The notes under the pieces: model-generated
Told to the model about the DNA's origin: nothing
The model's input: only the letters and a program-made list of their open reading frames with translations
Databases searched by the model: none
Translations under genes and position numbers: made by a program
Source: Ralstonia sp. RRA
GTDB taxonomy: Bacteria > Pseudomonadota > Gammaproteobacteria > Burkholderiales > Burkholderiaceae
Length of the DNA: 64,000 nucleotides
Direction of reading: 5' to 3'
NCBI RefSeq assembly: GCF_037023145.1
Contig: NZ_CP146094.1
Coordinates: 62,001-126,000 of the forward strand
In this document: positions 52,280-61,912 of the stretch, one piece after another
Position numbering within the stretch: the stretch's first letter is position 1
Layout of the letters: each line of letters begins with the position of its first letter

Positions 52280-52343
52280 GCTGGTTCTGGCCCAGCTACC
52301 ATGCAAAATCCGTATCAGGATAGCACGAAATTCCCAACAAGAA
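52280..52343 (-). promoter_or_regulatory. palindrome promoter plus P1 hairpin (operon 52159-50317)
   Basis: Palindrome TTCTTGTTGGGAA (52331-52343), -10 TATCCT in TGCTATCCT (52317-52322), P1 GCTGG/CCAGC (52280-52296). Confidence 0.75.
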
Positions 52344-52402
52344 GCTGTGGCACCTTTTGCCAGTATCGTCTAGCCGCATCCTGCGCGACTGCGCTGTCAC
52401 GC

Positions 52403-52585
52403 TCAAATTTCACAGCTCTGTGTGACGGGATCATGCTTCTCATTCGGCCTGTACCCTGTTTGGTGCGGTAGTGGATCTGCAGGGAAAGGGAATACCCCTC
52501 TACAATGCTGGCAGTCCGTCCCCGGTCCGTGTTCGCAGAACGGAGATAGCGGCTCTCCCCAGTGAGGTGGGCGTCTGCTTGACAT
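52403..52585 (-). CDS. putative zinc-binding protein, 60 aa
   Basis: MSSRRPPHWGEPLSPFCEHGPGTDCQHCRGVF; C..C..C pattern; AGGGG 7 nt upstream. Unrecognised, no leader. Confidence 0.5.
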   Translation of the reverse strand: MSSRRPPHWGEPLSPFCEHGPGTDCQHCRGVFPFPADPLPHQTGYRPNEKHDPVTQSCEI

Positions 52586-52599
52586 CGCGTGCCCCTGCC

Positions 52600-52812
52600 T
52601 TAACGGGGACGCATCCAACCGTCTGGACCATTCTCGAAGCCGCGCTTATCAGTACGACTGAGCGGAATGCTCTTAAGGCCCGGAAGCCGCTGCCGAATCA
52701 TTGCAAGGGCTTTTCGACGCACTCTGTATTCCTCAAAGGCGTGCCAAGCGCAACGAAGAAGCGCGCCTGAGGTAGCGACAGCGACGATTGAAGCGATAGT
52801 CATGAGACCCAT
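52600..52812 (-). CDS. small membrane-associated protein, 70 aa
   Basis: MGLMTIASIVAVATSGALLRC gives one N-terminal hydrophobic segment, followed by a basic tail. AAGG 6 nt upstream. Confidence 0.55.
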   Translation of the reverse strand: MGLMTIASIVAVATSGALLRCAWHAFEEYRVRRKALAMIRQRLPGLKSIPLSRTDKRGFENGPDGWMRPR

Positions 52813-52884
52813 TGGAAGCCTTGCGGTTGTACTCCAGATGCAGAGACCATCAGCGATTGCACGTTGATGAGCTTGGATTCCAGC

Positions 52885-53277
52885 TCACGGTCGGCCATCC
52901 TGCTTCGGGGGCAAAAACGACTTTCCCGCACGGACCGCACCGTACACAACGGTATGCCCGACATCGCCAGTATGGAAGTTGAACTCATACGGCACAGCGG
53001 GACTCGGCTGCCAGGCGGGAACGCCAGCAGCTACGCATTCTGCGATAGATGCGCTGGACGCTGAGGTAGCAACTTCGGGGAATGACAGATCTTCCGGAAA
53101 GCACTCGACAAAGTTCGAAGTGCTGTTCTTGATAGCCTCAACGTACGCTCGGGCAGTTGCCTCGTCCGCAAACGTCATCGCATGGTCGATTGGCTGATGC
53201 ATGGTCGAAAACAATGCCGTATCGAACGCGTGATAGAGCAATGTTCCAAGTGAGGCCGAATGAATGAGGACCCGCAT
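52885..53277 (-). CDS. hypothetical protein, 130 aa
   Basis: MRVLIHSASLGTLLYHAFDTALFSTMHQPIDHAMTF..ATARAYVEAIKNSTSNFVEC; alpha/beta, Cys-containing, basic C-terminus. AGGA 6 nt upstream. Unrecognised. Confidence 0.65.
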   Translation of the reverse strand: MRVLIHSASLGTLLYHAFDTALFSTMHQPIDHAMTFADEATARAYVEAIKNSTSNFVECFPEDLSFPEVATSASSASIAECVAAGVPAWQPSPAVPYEFNFHTGDVGHTVVYGAVRAGKSFLPPKQDGRP

Positions 53278-53285
53278 ACAATTTC

Positions 53286-53522
53286 CTATTGTTCAGTCGG
53301 CTTATCGTACTGCCGACAGTTGTCGCAGTATCCATCCACAACACCATTGTCGTCCAACAGTTGATGGCTATCCGTGTACCAGTGGCAGCATGGACATTTC
53401 TCGACGTTGTGATCCAACAGCAAGGCGGTCAACTCTTTCTGTGTCATACCGTTCGCTTCAATGACCCTTTCAAACCCATTTCCGAAGCCGGTCACCGTAT
53501 CAAGAAGCTCAGCGATTTCCAC
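53286..53522 (-). CDS. putative zinc-ribbon protein, 78 aa
   Basis: CPCCHWYTDSHQLLDDNGVVDGYCDNC is a CxxC..CxxC zinc ribbon. GTG start with AGGA upstream. Confidence 0.7.
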   Translation of the reverse strand: MEIAELLDTVTGFGNGFERVIEANGMTQKELTALLLDHNVEKCPCCHWYTDSHQLLDDNGVVDGYCDNCRQYDKPTEQ

Positions 53523-53530
53523 GTCGTATC

Positions 53531-53887
53531 CTATGCAGTCCGGCGGGGTATCGCCGATTCTTGCCGCCCCTGTCGGCTATTCGTCGCTATCAATCGTTCC
53601 ATTGCCAGTCGGTGATTTCGCTCTGAAAGGGCGACGTTCATCAGTGCTCGCCGCTCCTTCACCGCTGGCGAGGCGAACCTTTCAATGTGCGCGTCAATCT
53701 CGGAAGTGGTCATCTTCTGCGTCTGCCTGACAGTCAGGGCAAATGACAAGCGCGACCAGCGCGTAGGCATCAGTGGGACGTCACTATCGATGTCCCAAGC
53801 CGCAATGCCATCTGGTCCAAGTACTACAAAGCCCTTCGGCAGACTCTTGCGCCCTGCAAGTCGATCCCACAATTGCATCAACATATG
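53531..53887 (-). CDS. hypothetical protein, 118 aa
   Basis: MLMQLWDRLAGRKSLPKGFVVLGPDGIAAWDIDSDVPLMPTRW..; long frame open upstream, but 53887 follows GAGGAC. C-terminus basic. Unrecognised. Confidence 0.55.
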   Translation of the reverse strand, partial: HMLMQLWDRLAGRKSLPKGFVVLGPDGIAAWDIDSDVPLMPTRWSRLSFALTVRQTQKMTTSEIDAHIERFASPAVKERRALMNVALSERNHRLAMERLIATNSRQGRQESAIPRRTA

Positions 53888-53901
53888 AAAGTCCTCTGAG
53901 C

Positions 53902-54150
53902 CTACTTCCAGGTGCCTGAAACGATGTTCGGATGAGTACGCATCGAAATTTGCCGTGCGCCGTCCTGAAACCTCGACGCATCCTCTTTGGCCAAGCGCAC
54001 GGCCTCGGAATCTGGAAACGTAACGGCGACCGTATCGGCCGCTGCCTCGTACCATCTGGCCATCGCCTCGTAGTACATCTTCCATATCCTCGCTTGCTTG
54101 CAATCCCGCCGTGGCGGCTTCGGTTGCCCCGACGAATCTGACTTCTTCAT
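53902..54150 (-). CDS. hypothetical protein, 82 aa
   Basis: MKKSDSSGQPKPPRRDCKQARIWKMYYEAMARWYEAAADTVAVTF, helical and basic. Start at 54150; unrecognised. Confidence 0.6.
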   Translation of the reverse strand: MKKSDSSGQPKPPRRDCKQARIWKMYYEAMARWYEAAADTVAVTFPDSEAVRLAKEDASRFQDGARQISMRTHPNIVSGTWK

Positions 54151-54231
54151 ATGCGCTCGCCACTTATAGGTTCGCTTTGGCTGAATCGACGCGGAAACAA
54201 AGTCCATCCACCGCAAAGCTTCCAGATGCAC

Positions 54232-54438
54232 TCAAGGCTGTCGGTTTGTGTGCTGGTGAGCCGCAGCCCTCAAGATGCCCGAGACCACCTCAAAGACACA
54301 TGCAGCAAGTGCAGTAGCAAATATCACTGCATGAAGAGGATGTTCCACGTACCAGTCTGGTTGGAACACGCGGACAAGCAAGCACAGGACCACCTGAATA
54401 TAGGTGAAGCGCAAGAGTTTTTCGAAGAGCTCATCCAT
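54232..54438 (-). CDS. small membrane protein, 68 aa
   Basis: MDELFEKLLRFTYIQVVLCLLVRVF..AVIFATALAACVFEVVSGIL: two hydrophobic segments. AGGGA upstream. Confidence 0.6.
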   Translation of the reverse strand: MDELFEKLLRFTYIQVVLCLLVRVFQPDWYVEHPLHAVIFATALAACVFEVVSGILRAAAHQHTNRQP

Positions 54439-54451
54439 TCGTGTCTTCCCT

Positions 54452-54712
54452 CTAGTGTTGACCTCGTTTGACGTCGGCGACCCGGCGCCATATCAGCCCG
54501 GCCTGACAGCACCCTGCCAGGACAACGAGAAGTCCCCAAATGCCAACAGAAAAGTCCCGCTGTTGAATCAGTAGCGCCGCAACAGCGAGCGCGGCAGCAA
54601 GGGTCAAGCGCAAAGCCCAATCGCACTTGGATTCCCGACTGAAAAGCAGCAAGGCGACGTCACCAATCGCCAAGACAACCAGCCCTACAGCGGCAACATC
54701 AAAAACACTCAT
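54452..54712 (-). CDS. membrane protein, 86 aa
   Basis: MSVFDVAAVGLVVLAIGDVALLLF, then LRLTLAAALAVAALLI and WGLLVVLAGCCQAGLIW: three hydrophobic segments. Unrecognised. Confidence 0.6.
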   Translation of the reverse strand: MSVFDVAAVGLVVLAIGDVALLLFSRESKCDWALRLTLAAALAVAALLIQQRDFSVGIWGLLVVLAGCCQAGLIWRRVADVKRGQH

Positions 54713-54888
54713 CACCCGTTTCTCACAAGTTCGGCCTGCCAGAGTTGTGTTACCCCGACAGATACCGAGTGGTCGCGTATAGCGCAATGGACACTATCGA
54801 CGAAAATGCCCCTTCACTTGAGCATCAAGCCCATCTTCTGCTGCCTTTGAACGCTGAAACGGCTAACCGCGGCGCATCCCGGTCCCGT

Positions 54889-55365
54889 TCAGCACACTCC
54901 GTAATCATAGGCAACAAGGCGTCCAGCACGATTGACTCCGACTTGGCCTCCATCCACGCTCATCACCCAGTCAGGCTCATGGCCAAATCGACTCACAATT
55001 TCCTGGCTGGAAAGCGGGTTCACGAACTCCATGAAGACGACCGGCACCTCATCGAACACGGCCAAGCGTGTCCGGGGATACTGAATATGCCATTCGCAGC
55101 CTAGACTTTCCGGAGCGTTCGACACGGACCCTTCCCAGTCATTGTCCCGGATTCCAAGAAAGTTCTTGGGCAATTTGACGACATAGCCGCCCCGCATCTG
55201 GAACACGTTGCGGGTGCGGCCCGCCCATGCAGCAAAGGATCGGCGGGCAAAACGTTCATGGAGCCCCATTAGGACACCGTCTACGTCTTCGTCAACGTAA
55301 ACGAAGATGCCATTAGGGTGAGAGAGCTCCTGCTCATCGGTTGGGTTGATGATGATCGATTGCAT
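54889..55365 (-). CDS. hypothetical protein, 158 aa
   Basis: MQSIIINPTDEQELSHPNGIFVYVDEDVDGVLMG; soluble, beta-rich, Trp-containing; unrecognised. SD weak; a GTG two codons upstream is possible. Confidence 0.65.
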   Translation of the reverse strand: MQSIIINPTDEQELSHPNGIFVYVDEDVDGVLMGLHERFARRSFAAWAGRTRNVFQMRGGYVVKLPKNFLGIRDNDWEGSVSNAPESLGCEWHIQYPRTRLAVFDEVPVVFMEFVNPLSSQEIVSRFGHEPDWVMSVDGGQVGVNRAGRLVAYDYGVC

Positions 55366-55410
55366 CGTCACAGTCTGTCACGTGGCACTGGCAATATCCC
55401 GATGATTTTC

Positions 55411-56859
55411 TCAAGCGGAAGACACGTCGATCGGCATCTTCCTAAGCAATGTGGTGCACAGTGAGAAATAGCCGTTCTCCAAGCGCGGCGCAAAGTCACG
55501 TACCCACTGCGCCGCGAGCGGCGAGCGCAGCGCCGCCTCCACACGGTTGAGCACTCCCGGCTCAGCAGAAACGATGCTCAGGTTGTGGTTGATGGGCAAG
55601 ATTCCCGGCGGCACGCGCACAGCCTTTGGCGATGTCGCGATCCTCGGCACCAATAGCGACTCACAGGACAAATCCATGCGGTGAAACGTCTCCGGTGGCA
55701 TCCAAAAGACCCCACGCCTGCCGCGAGCTGCCATTTTGTGCATATTGCGCTGCAAATGCTCCATCACGACCTGACAAGGCTGTTCGCCCGGCTCAGTCTT
55801 TATCGCAAATCGCTTAGGCACTCCAAGACTGCCACCGTCGATATCGTCGGTATCAACGGCCGGCACCAAATACTCACCAGGTAGTTGTGCGGCAACGTCT
55901 TCGTCCACGACGAAAATTCCTGGAGTCCCAAGCCACGGCGCAATTCGTACCTCGGCGATTTGTTCAAGCGTAGGCATGCCCTCGTAGCGGCTTTCATCAA
56001 CGCCTGGATAGATGGGCCTCTCGGTTAGGACACGGACGTCCTGGAGAACTTCGGAGCCCTCGTCCGACTTTGCTGTTGCATTCAACACGACAGAAACTGG
56101 GTGGATTCGTGGCGGCGTTCCAGCGCGACGATTCTTGGGGCGGTAGAACACAGAGCCGGCATCCAAGCGCTCAAGATGGGAAATCGCCAGTCGGGCCCCC
56201 AATTCTGCTCGCAGCTGCGACGCACCGGAATTGAAGAGCCATCGATCCGAAGTCACCAGACCGATCTGGCCATTGGGATGGATGGATCGACTGCAGCGCT
56301 CCAAGAAGCTATGCAGAAGATCATAGGCAGCGAACGCCGGAACGTGTCTGGAGTATTCGTCCTGCAGAACACGCGGGACATTCACCCAGCGCAAATATGG
56401 AGGATTGCCGGCCACCGCATGGTAAGTAGGTGTTCGAGGCCCTTCTGTGAGGAAATCGCGGTTGTGAACCATCGACTCAGCCGCCTCGGTGGCAAGGGTA
56501 TGGTCATAGCCATGTCGGCTTAACGTAGCCGCTACTCGCGCACGTGCTTCGATGCACGCGCCTGCGTGAACCTCCCAACCTTCGACTTGGGCCCGCAGAC
56601 TGTCAACACTCGGACGAGCCTGGCCGCTGGCGGCAAGCAATTTTCCAAGAGCACGCTCAAGGAACATTCCGTCACCGCAACTTGGATCGACCAACTTGCG
56701 CCCATCACGTGGCCAGTCAAGCCGACCAAGGAGGTCATCGACGACCGGGGCTGCCGTGTAGATAGCCGTCGCGTGATGCAACCGCTCTACCGCTTCTGTT
56801 CGCGCCAGATCTACTTGTGCGATGTGCGAATGTTGATGATCAATCGTTTGTTCGGGCAT
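55411..56859 (-). CDS. Eco57I/TaqI-like adenine-N6 DNA methyltransferase
   Basis: 482 aa. SAM-binding motif DPSCGDGMFL (58-67) and the catalytic NPPY (152-155, AGNPPYLRW), the N6-adenine gamma-class layout, followed by a probable target-recognition region in the C-terminal half. No endonuclease motif is seen, so this is likely an orphan methyltransferase or part of a system whose other half is not adjacent. Start MPEQTIDHQ at 56859 after AGAGGA. Confidence 0.85.
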   Translation of the reverse strand: MPEQTIDHQHSHIAQVDLARTEAVERLHHATAIYTAAPVVDDLLGRLDWPRDGRKLVDPSCGDGMFLERALGKLLAASGQARPSVDSLRAQVEGWEVHAGACIEARARVAATLSRHGYDHTLATEAAESMVHNRDFLTEGPRTPTYHAVAGNPPYLRWVNVPRVLQDEYSRHVPAFAAYDLLHSFLERCSRSIHPNGQIGLVTSDRWLFNSGASQLRAELGARLAISHLERLDAGSVFYRPKNRRAGTPPRIHPVSVVLNATAKSDEGSEVLQDVRVLTERPIYPGVDESRYEGMPTLEQIAEVRIAPWLGTPGIFVVDEDVAAQLPGEYLVPAVDTDDIDGGSLGVPKRFAIKTEPGEQPCQVVMEHLQRNMHKMAARGRRGVFWMPPETFHRMDLSCESLLVPRIATSPKAVRVPPGILPINHNLSIVSAEPGVLNRVEAALRSPLAAQWVRDFAPRLENGYFSLCTTLLRKMPIDVSSA

Positions 56860-57087
56860 TGCGAGTTCCTCTAGGCACCTGGCACTCTGCATCTACCTCT
56901 GGGTTGACGTGGGGGTGCGGCGCGGCGTTTGCGATTGAAGCCATCATGCCGCGGCTTGATGTGAATACAAGCCCGCACGGATCCGCGAAATGCGGGAAGC
57001 AATCAGGAAGCGGTGCCGAGCGCCTAGTCGCTCCAGCACTCGTACCACCGCCTCATGCCGGAAAACTCCCGAGATAATGAGGGACTA

Positions 57088-58566
57088 CTACGCTTCGGAC
57101 CCACTTCGAACGGTAGCCCAATCGGCGTCGCCTTTGTCGACGGCTTCCAATCTGTCGAGCACCTTCCCAATCCAATCGCGCATGTTGGGTGTGAACATTC
57201 GGATCGCACTTCGCAGGCCTGGAATGTCGAGTGCCTCAAGTGACGCTGCGTTGTTGCGCCGCGTCGCCAACGTCTTTGCGATCAAGTGCTGCAATTCCGA
57301 ACGGAACTGCTCGATATAGGCCTCCGGCTCCGCCCCCCAATTGAGTTGGCACTCCTCACCAGGCTCGTCGGTCCCTTCGTCTGATTCCGACTCAACAGTG
57401 AAAAACGCCCGCTCTACCGCCGCCAAGCACAAAGATCGGCGTTGCGCATTGGCTGCATTCGCGAGAAGGATCGGCAGCGTTCTCGCCGCCGGTCCTACGC
57501 CGAAGATTTCGAATAGCTTTTGCAGCGCTTCTGCATTCGCCCGCTGGGCCGGAATCGATTCCGACGTAGCGGCCGCGTTGGCTTCATGCCCCTTGCAGCA
57601 AGAGATGGGTGCAGTCTGCTGCAACTCGTGCAGGACGCTTTCCTCGATCACGCGCAGATTGATTGACTCGTCGTCCACCCATTCGCCACGATCGTGGTCA
57701 TACCGGTGGACAAACAGGCTACGCTCATGGAGCTCTTCGGTGGGCTCGCCCTCCATCTCTGGGATGGTGTAGCTATCGAGTGGCCCGCCATAGGTCGGGA
57801 GCAAGCCCAGCTCGGGATGTTCCAACACCATGAAGAAATCCCGGCGCGTAATGGGGCACTTTGATGGGAATGCAGCATGCTTCGCTGCCCCGTGGATGAG
57901 CTCGCTCGCCGATGCCCCCTCTGAAGCTAGAAGCGCCCGGGCAACAGCGGCCCAAGTTAATGAATCAACCGGAGTCTCCGCGGATGGCGACCGCTCGATG
58001 ATGCTTTTGGCCACCTTGAGTAGGTAGTCGCTCGCAGTGGTGCCCCTGGTGTTTGCGAAAATCGTCAGGACGTCGTCGTTAGTGAGCTCCATCGGCTCGG
58101 CCTGCGGGCCGGGGCCGGAATCGACCGGGTCACCCACTTCCTCGGCCGATGGCTCGGTACTGCCCCCCCACAGAGCCTTCAATATTTCCGGACCGGACGG
58201 TAAGACCTGCGCCGATGCATGGGACAGGTAGGCCGCGATCACAGCTTGGCTTTCCCGCGCCGTCGCCTGCTCACCAAGCATTTCCGTGAGTTGGAGTTCC
58301 GACGTACCGAGGCGCGCGCGCACCTCCTCAAGCGCCATTTCGAAACCTGCCAACTCAGGGGCATTCCGGGCGCATGCGAGAGCTTCTACATCCGCCAGGA
58401 CCTTGAATACGGCGGCAGCTACGGCGTCGGCGCGCAAGTACTCGATATCGCCCCCTCCGGCACTGTGCGCACACCACGTGACGTGCTTAAGAGCCTCGAA
58501 ATCTGCATCACGCGGGCAATCATCTCCAATTTGAAGAAAGACCCGTTCCGGACAGTTCGTCAGCAT
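57088..58566 (-). CDS. hypothetical protein, 492 aa
   Basis: MLTNCPERVFLQIGDDCPRDADFEALKHVTWC; large acidic protein with no recognised motif. The next three genes in this run start MLTVTE, MLTDDQ and METKYG; they lie close together and overlap, suggesting one operon. GAGGGA upstream. Confidence 0.75.
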   Translation of the reverse strand: MLTNCPERVFLQIGDDCPRDADFEALKHVTWCAHSAGGGDIEYLRADAVAAAVFKVLADVEALACARNAPELAGFEMALEEVRARLGTSELQLTEMLGEQATARESQAVIAAYLSHASAQVLPSGPEILKALWGGSTEPSAEEVGDPVDSGPGPQAEPMELTNDDVLTIFANTRGTTASDYLLKVAKSIIERSPSAETPVDSLTWAAVARALLASEGASASELIHGAAKHAAFPSKCPITRRDFFMVLEHPELGLLPTYGGPLDSYTIPEMEGEPTEELHERSLFVHRYDHDRGEWVDDESINLRVIEESVLHELQQTAPISCCKGHEANAAATSESIPAQRANAEALQKLFEIFGVGPAARTLPILLANAANAQRRSLCLAAVERAFFTVESESDEGTDEPGEECQLNWGAEPEAYIEQFRSELQHLIAKTLATRRNNAASLEALDIPGLRSAIRMFTPNMRDWIGKVLDRLEAVDKGDADWATVRSGSEA

Positions 58567-58593
58567 TTCGTTCCCTCGCGTTTTGTCCAGTAC

Positions 58594-60090
58594 TTAGTTG
58601 AGCACGACCTGATGTGCCGCTTCCCGCTCGCGACGGTGCAGCGCATGTTCAGCGTCGACTGCAGTGGGTCCAAGAAATGAGCCGCCTTTTTCCGGGGAGT
58701 GCACGTCCCAGGCAATGAGACCATCCTTGTAACGGGCGATCGCGACTTCCAAGTCGAACCCGCCGAAGAACTTTAGCAAGGCCTCCGTTTGGCGCAGCGT
58801 GATAGTGGTTTGCGTGGACATCAACTTGATGACGTCGGCGCTCAAGTGCTCAAGGCGGGAGGTCTCGTGCAAACCCTCTTGCAACTTCATGACCCCTTCG
58901 ACGCAGTTCTCCATGTTTTCGAGAGCCTGAGCTGGCTGCGACACGTTATCCTTGATGTTGCGCAACCACTGCAGGCCATTGGTGGCCACATCCGCCCACT
59001 CGTTGGCCAGAAAGCGCCAATCAATTGCAGGACTTTGGTCACAAGGTTGCGGCTTAAGGGCCGCGACTCGCTTTGCGATTCTCTTGCAAAGGTCGAAGTC
59101 TTCGCGCGACAAAGTGCGGCCGGCCTCTTCGTTAATGATCTGAAGCACTTCAGCATTTCCGCTTCGCCCGGGCTGGTGCGATTTAGCATCGCTCGCCACG
59201 GGCCACGGCTCATACATCCAGTGCGTTACGTTGCGTGCCAACCCGGTGCCCGGCTCCCCGTCGTCAGGGTTGCACTCGTAGAAATCGGACACCTTCATAT
59301 GGTGAAACCGGACGCCGCCGTAGTCGTGATCTTGGGTAAAGCCAATCACTTTCGCCTTCTCGTCGTACGCGGGGAAGCGGTCGGTAACCGGGATCATGCG
59401 AAATTCTGGCGATCGTTCCACCACGTGCGCAGGTAAATGCACTACAAAACGCGGTGCGTCCGCCCCTGACGACTCCAGCTCAAGCTTGATCGCGTCCCTG
59501 TGCGGCATGCACACGAGGATTTCCTCCCCGGATTTGGCGTCGCCCTCATCGTCGGCCAGTTTTCCGATGGCGTCAGCGCACTCGCCGGCAGCTTCCAGGC
59601 TTACCCACCTCGTTCCAGAGAGCGCCTCGATTGCCCGCTTAGCTTCGCCAAGCGCGTGCTGGCGGATGTACCGTGCCGAAGGCGTGCGCCACAGTGCCGC
59701 CTTGGCAATTGACCGAAACGCCGCTTCTACCTGCTCAGGCGCAACCCCGCCCGTATCGTGGACCAGCCGTTCGACAGTCGCTACTTCCGGGACCATCATT
59801 AGAAGGGTATCCACTGCGTTTTCGTCAGCCCTCACCAGATCAGCGATGGGCTGGATGTACAGATGGGTTCCGACTGGCACCTTTGCAGCCTCAAAGCACG
59901 CCATGGTGAACCCGCTAGTTCCAGGCATGCCGCCGGCGATACCGACCATGCTTGCTTCGACGTGCCGACGGTAATCTTCAAGGTGATTTGGGCACAGCGC
60001 CTTGATGACAACGTCCGGGCCGAGGGCTTCGGCCGCCTTCAAGACAGCATCGTAGAGTTCGGCCTTAAGTTTCTCGGTGACAGTCAGCAT
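58594..60090 (-). CDS. hypothetical protein, 498 aa
   Basis: MLTVTEKLKAELYDAVLKAAEALGPDVVIKALCPNHLEDYRRHV; mostly helical; several HH/Cys residues in the middle (HDYGGVRFHHMKVSDFYEC). No family recognised. ATG at 60090 overlaps the upstream stop by 7 bases and has GGAG 8 nt upstream. Confidence 0.75.
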   Translation of the reverse strand: MLTVTEKLKAELYDAVLKAAEALGPDVVIKALCPNHLEDYRRHVEASMVGIAGGMPGTSGFTMACFEAAKVPVGTHLYIQPIADLVRADENAVDTLLMMVPEVATVERLVHDTGGVAPEQVEAAFRSIAKAALWRTPSARYIRQHALGEAKRAIEALSGTRWVSLEAAGECADAIGKLADDEGDAKSGEEILVCMPHRDAIKLELESSGADAPRFVVHLPAHVVERSPEFRMIPVTDRFPAYDEKAKVIGFTQDHDYGGVRFHHMKVSDFYECNPDDGEPGTGLARNVTHWMYEPWPVASDAKSHQPGRSGNAEVLQIINEEAGRTLSREDFDLCKRIAKRVAALKPQPCDQSPAIDWRFLANEWADVATNGLQWLRNIKDNVSQPAQALENMENCVEGVMKLQEGLHETSRLEHLSADVIKLMSTQTTITLRQTEALLKFFGGFDLEVAIARYKDGLIAWDVHSPEKGGSFLGPTAVDAEHALHRREREAAHQVVLN

Positions 60091-60929
60091 GAGCGCTTCT
60101 CCATGGTTGTCGATTTGGCGACTTGTTCTGGTGCTTGTCCGTTGGAAGCGGCCATCGGTCCATTGATGGCCAGCTCAGGTGCTTGAACAACCGGCTTCAA
60201 CAAGCTGATCGTCGTCGGAAGGACGTCGAGTACTGCCTCGGCGATCAAGGCAACTTCTTCCCGACCCGTCTTAGTCGAGCAGTCGCCGGGCGCGGAGAGC
60301 TTGTCGACAAGGGGATACTTCTCGTCGATGTCATCGCACGTGTACGAGAGACTGTGCTCGCTCAGTACACCGTGGATCAGGTCATACAGTGCTTTGCGTG
60401 TATCCGTAGGTGTTGGTTGCGCTTCCGAACACGGGCTGTATGCAATCACCTCATAGCCATTTGCCTTCCACTGTTCGGCGACATCCCTGTCCTCAGTGAT
60501 GGGGACGCACACGGCCTTGTGGGTCGTTTTCCAGATCGAGGTCGACACAGAAGCCGCGGGACGATCAGCGCATTCAACGATTGGGGAATCGTTCTTGCCT
60601 TTCGTTTTCACCGCCTTGACGCCATTTGTCTCGACATCGCAAGGCCGCCACTGATGGCCGCAGTTATGGCAACGATGGGACCGGTGCGGAGGATTGGTCC
60701 AGCGCGGTACGCCAGCCATAGCCGTGCCGGGCTCGTCCGCCGCATCGATATGCTGGGTGTTGCACTTCGGACATAACAGCACCATGTCGATCGGTACCGT
60801 CACAGCCTCAGAACCCACGCGCGACAGCATCGCATGCACGACTTCGCTTGGCATCCAGACTGTGATGCCGTCGCTTTCATCCAGGTACGCTTCGAGTGCG
60901 GCCTTCAGTTTCTGATCGTCGGTTAGCAT
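60084..60929 (-). CDS. putative zinc-binding protein, 281 aa
   Basis: LLCPKCNTQHIDAAD and later HRSHRCHNCGHQWRPCDVETNG form two CxxC motifs of a zinc ribbon near residues 50-100, a module common in phage and plasmid proteins. The remainder is unrecognised. AAGGAG 8 nt upstream; overlaps the next gene's stop. Confidence 0.75.
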   Translation of the reverse strand: MLTDDQKLKAALEAYLDESDGITVWMPSEVVHAMLSRVGSEAVTVPIDMVLLCPKCNTQHIDAADEPGTAMAGVPRWTNPPHRSHRCHNCGHQWRPCDVETNGVKAVKTKGKNDSPIVECADRPAASVSTSIWKTTHKAVCVPITEDRDVAEQWKANGYEVIAYSPCSEAQPTPTDTRKALYDLIHGVLSEHSLSYTCDDIDEKYPLVDKLSAPGDCSTKTGREEVALIAEAVLDVLPTTISLLKPVVQAPELAINGPMAASNGQAPEQVAKSTTMEKRSC

Positions 60930-61912
60930 GCACGGCTCTCCTTTTGTCCGGAAGTGATAGCCGCTTCGATGGCGGCTTTGGCGCTGTCGTACCGGCATCG
61001 TGACAAGTAGGCATTGCCGCGATTGCTGGGAAGCATCTCCGGCTCCCATTCCCCCTGTTTGTTGAGGCACTCGTCCATGCGCTGCACCTTCCATTTGTCA
61101 GCGCCGCCGGCTTGCGGGCAACGCTGAATCAGGGTGGGGTTCGTCGGATCACTTCCTATGAGCACGTAACGATCGACCGTTACGCAGGCGGCCTCGACGG
61201 CGCCGACGAACTGATTTGCACTGAAAGCCCGCAGGGTCGGTGAGAACAACCAACAGTTCCAGCCATTCCCTTCGGAGATCGCGAACATCCGACGCGCTTC
61301 ATGTTCGCTGTCGTAGTTGCATGCTCCTCGCTCGGCGTCATCGAACATCAAGAGCCAACGAGGATCTCGCTGATCGCCTGGCTGACAGTACACGCCAACA
61401 CCAGTCCTAGCGGGCTCGGGTTGAGGCATGCCTTTTTGGTCCGCTAGCCAGTTCTCGACCAGTTGATTGAGTCGGTCCACCATGGCATCGTCATTGTCGG
61501 CACAGCAATGGTCGCAGTTGCTCGAGAACTTCCCACCCTCGAATGTCAGCTCCGTATGTCCGTCGATGCAGTGTTCGCAAGCACGTCCGTCCAACCCGTG
61601 GGAAGGCATGTCGGCGGCTGCGCGCTCGCGAACAAGCATTTCGAGGCAGGCCTCCCGATTCCTGCAGGCGTTGAAGGGGCTCTCAACGTCGGCAGCCTGC
61701 TGTGGCGTCACCGTACCGGGCAGGAACAATTCAGCGTGCCTGCGTCCGTCTCCTGCAGCCTGACCCATTGCAGCCGCAACTAGGTCACGTAAGACAGCGA
61801 TCGCGTTGACCCCTCCTCCGAGAATCCCCGCGATGTTTGTTGGCGCACCCTCTACGCCGGCGAGAAGATCGCTAAGTTGATTGACGGTCAGGCCGCCGTA
61901 TTTCGTTTCCAT
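60923..61912 (-). CDS. hypothetical protein, 329 aa
   Basis: METKYGGLTVNQLSDLLAGVEGAPTNIAGILGGGVNAIAVL; C-rich middle (ACEHCIDGH, NCDHCCADND) could bind zinc. First gene of the run 61912-57088, each overlapping the next. AAGGGA upstream. The frame is open upstream to 61984 (MRLRIL) and beyond. Confidence 0.7.
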   Translation of the reverse strand: METKYGGLTVNQLSDLLAGVEGAPTNIAGILGGGVNAIAVLRDLVAAAMGQAAGDGRRHAELFLPGTVTPQQAADVESPFNACRNREACLEMLVRERAAADMPSHGLDGRACEHCIDGHTELTFEGGKFSSNCDHCCADNDDAMVDRLNQLVENWLADQKGMPQPEPARTGVGVYCQPGDQRDPRWLLMFDDAERGACNYDSEHEARRMFAISEGNGWNCWLFSPTLRAFSANQFVGAVEAACVTVDRYVLIGSDPTNPTLIQRCPQAGGADKWKVQRMDECLNKQGEWEPEMLPSNRGNAYLSRCRYDSAKAAIEAAITSGQKESRAC

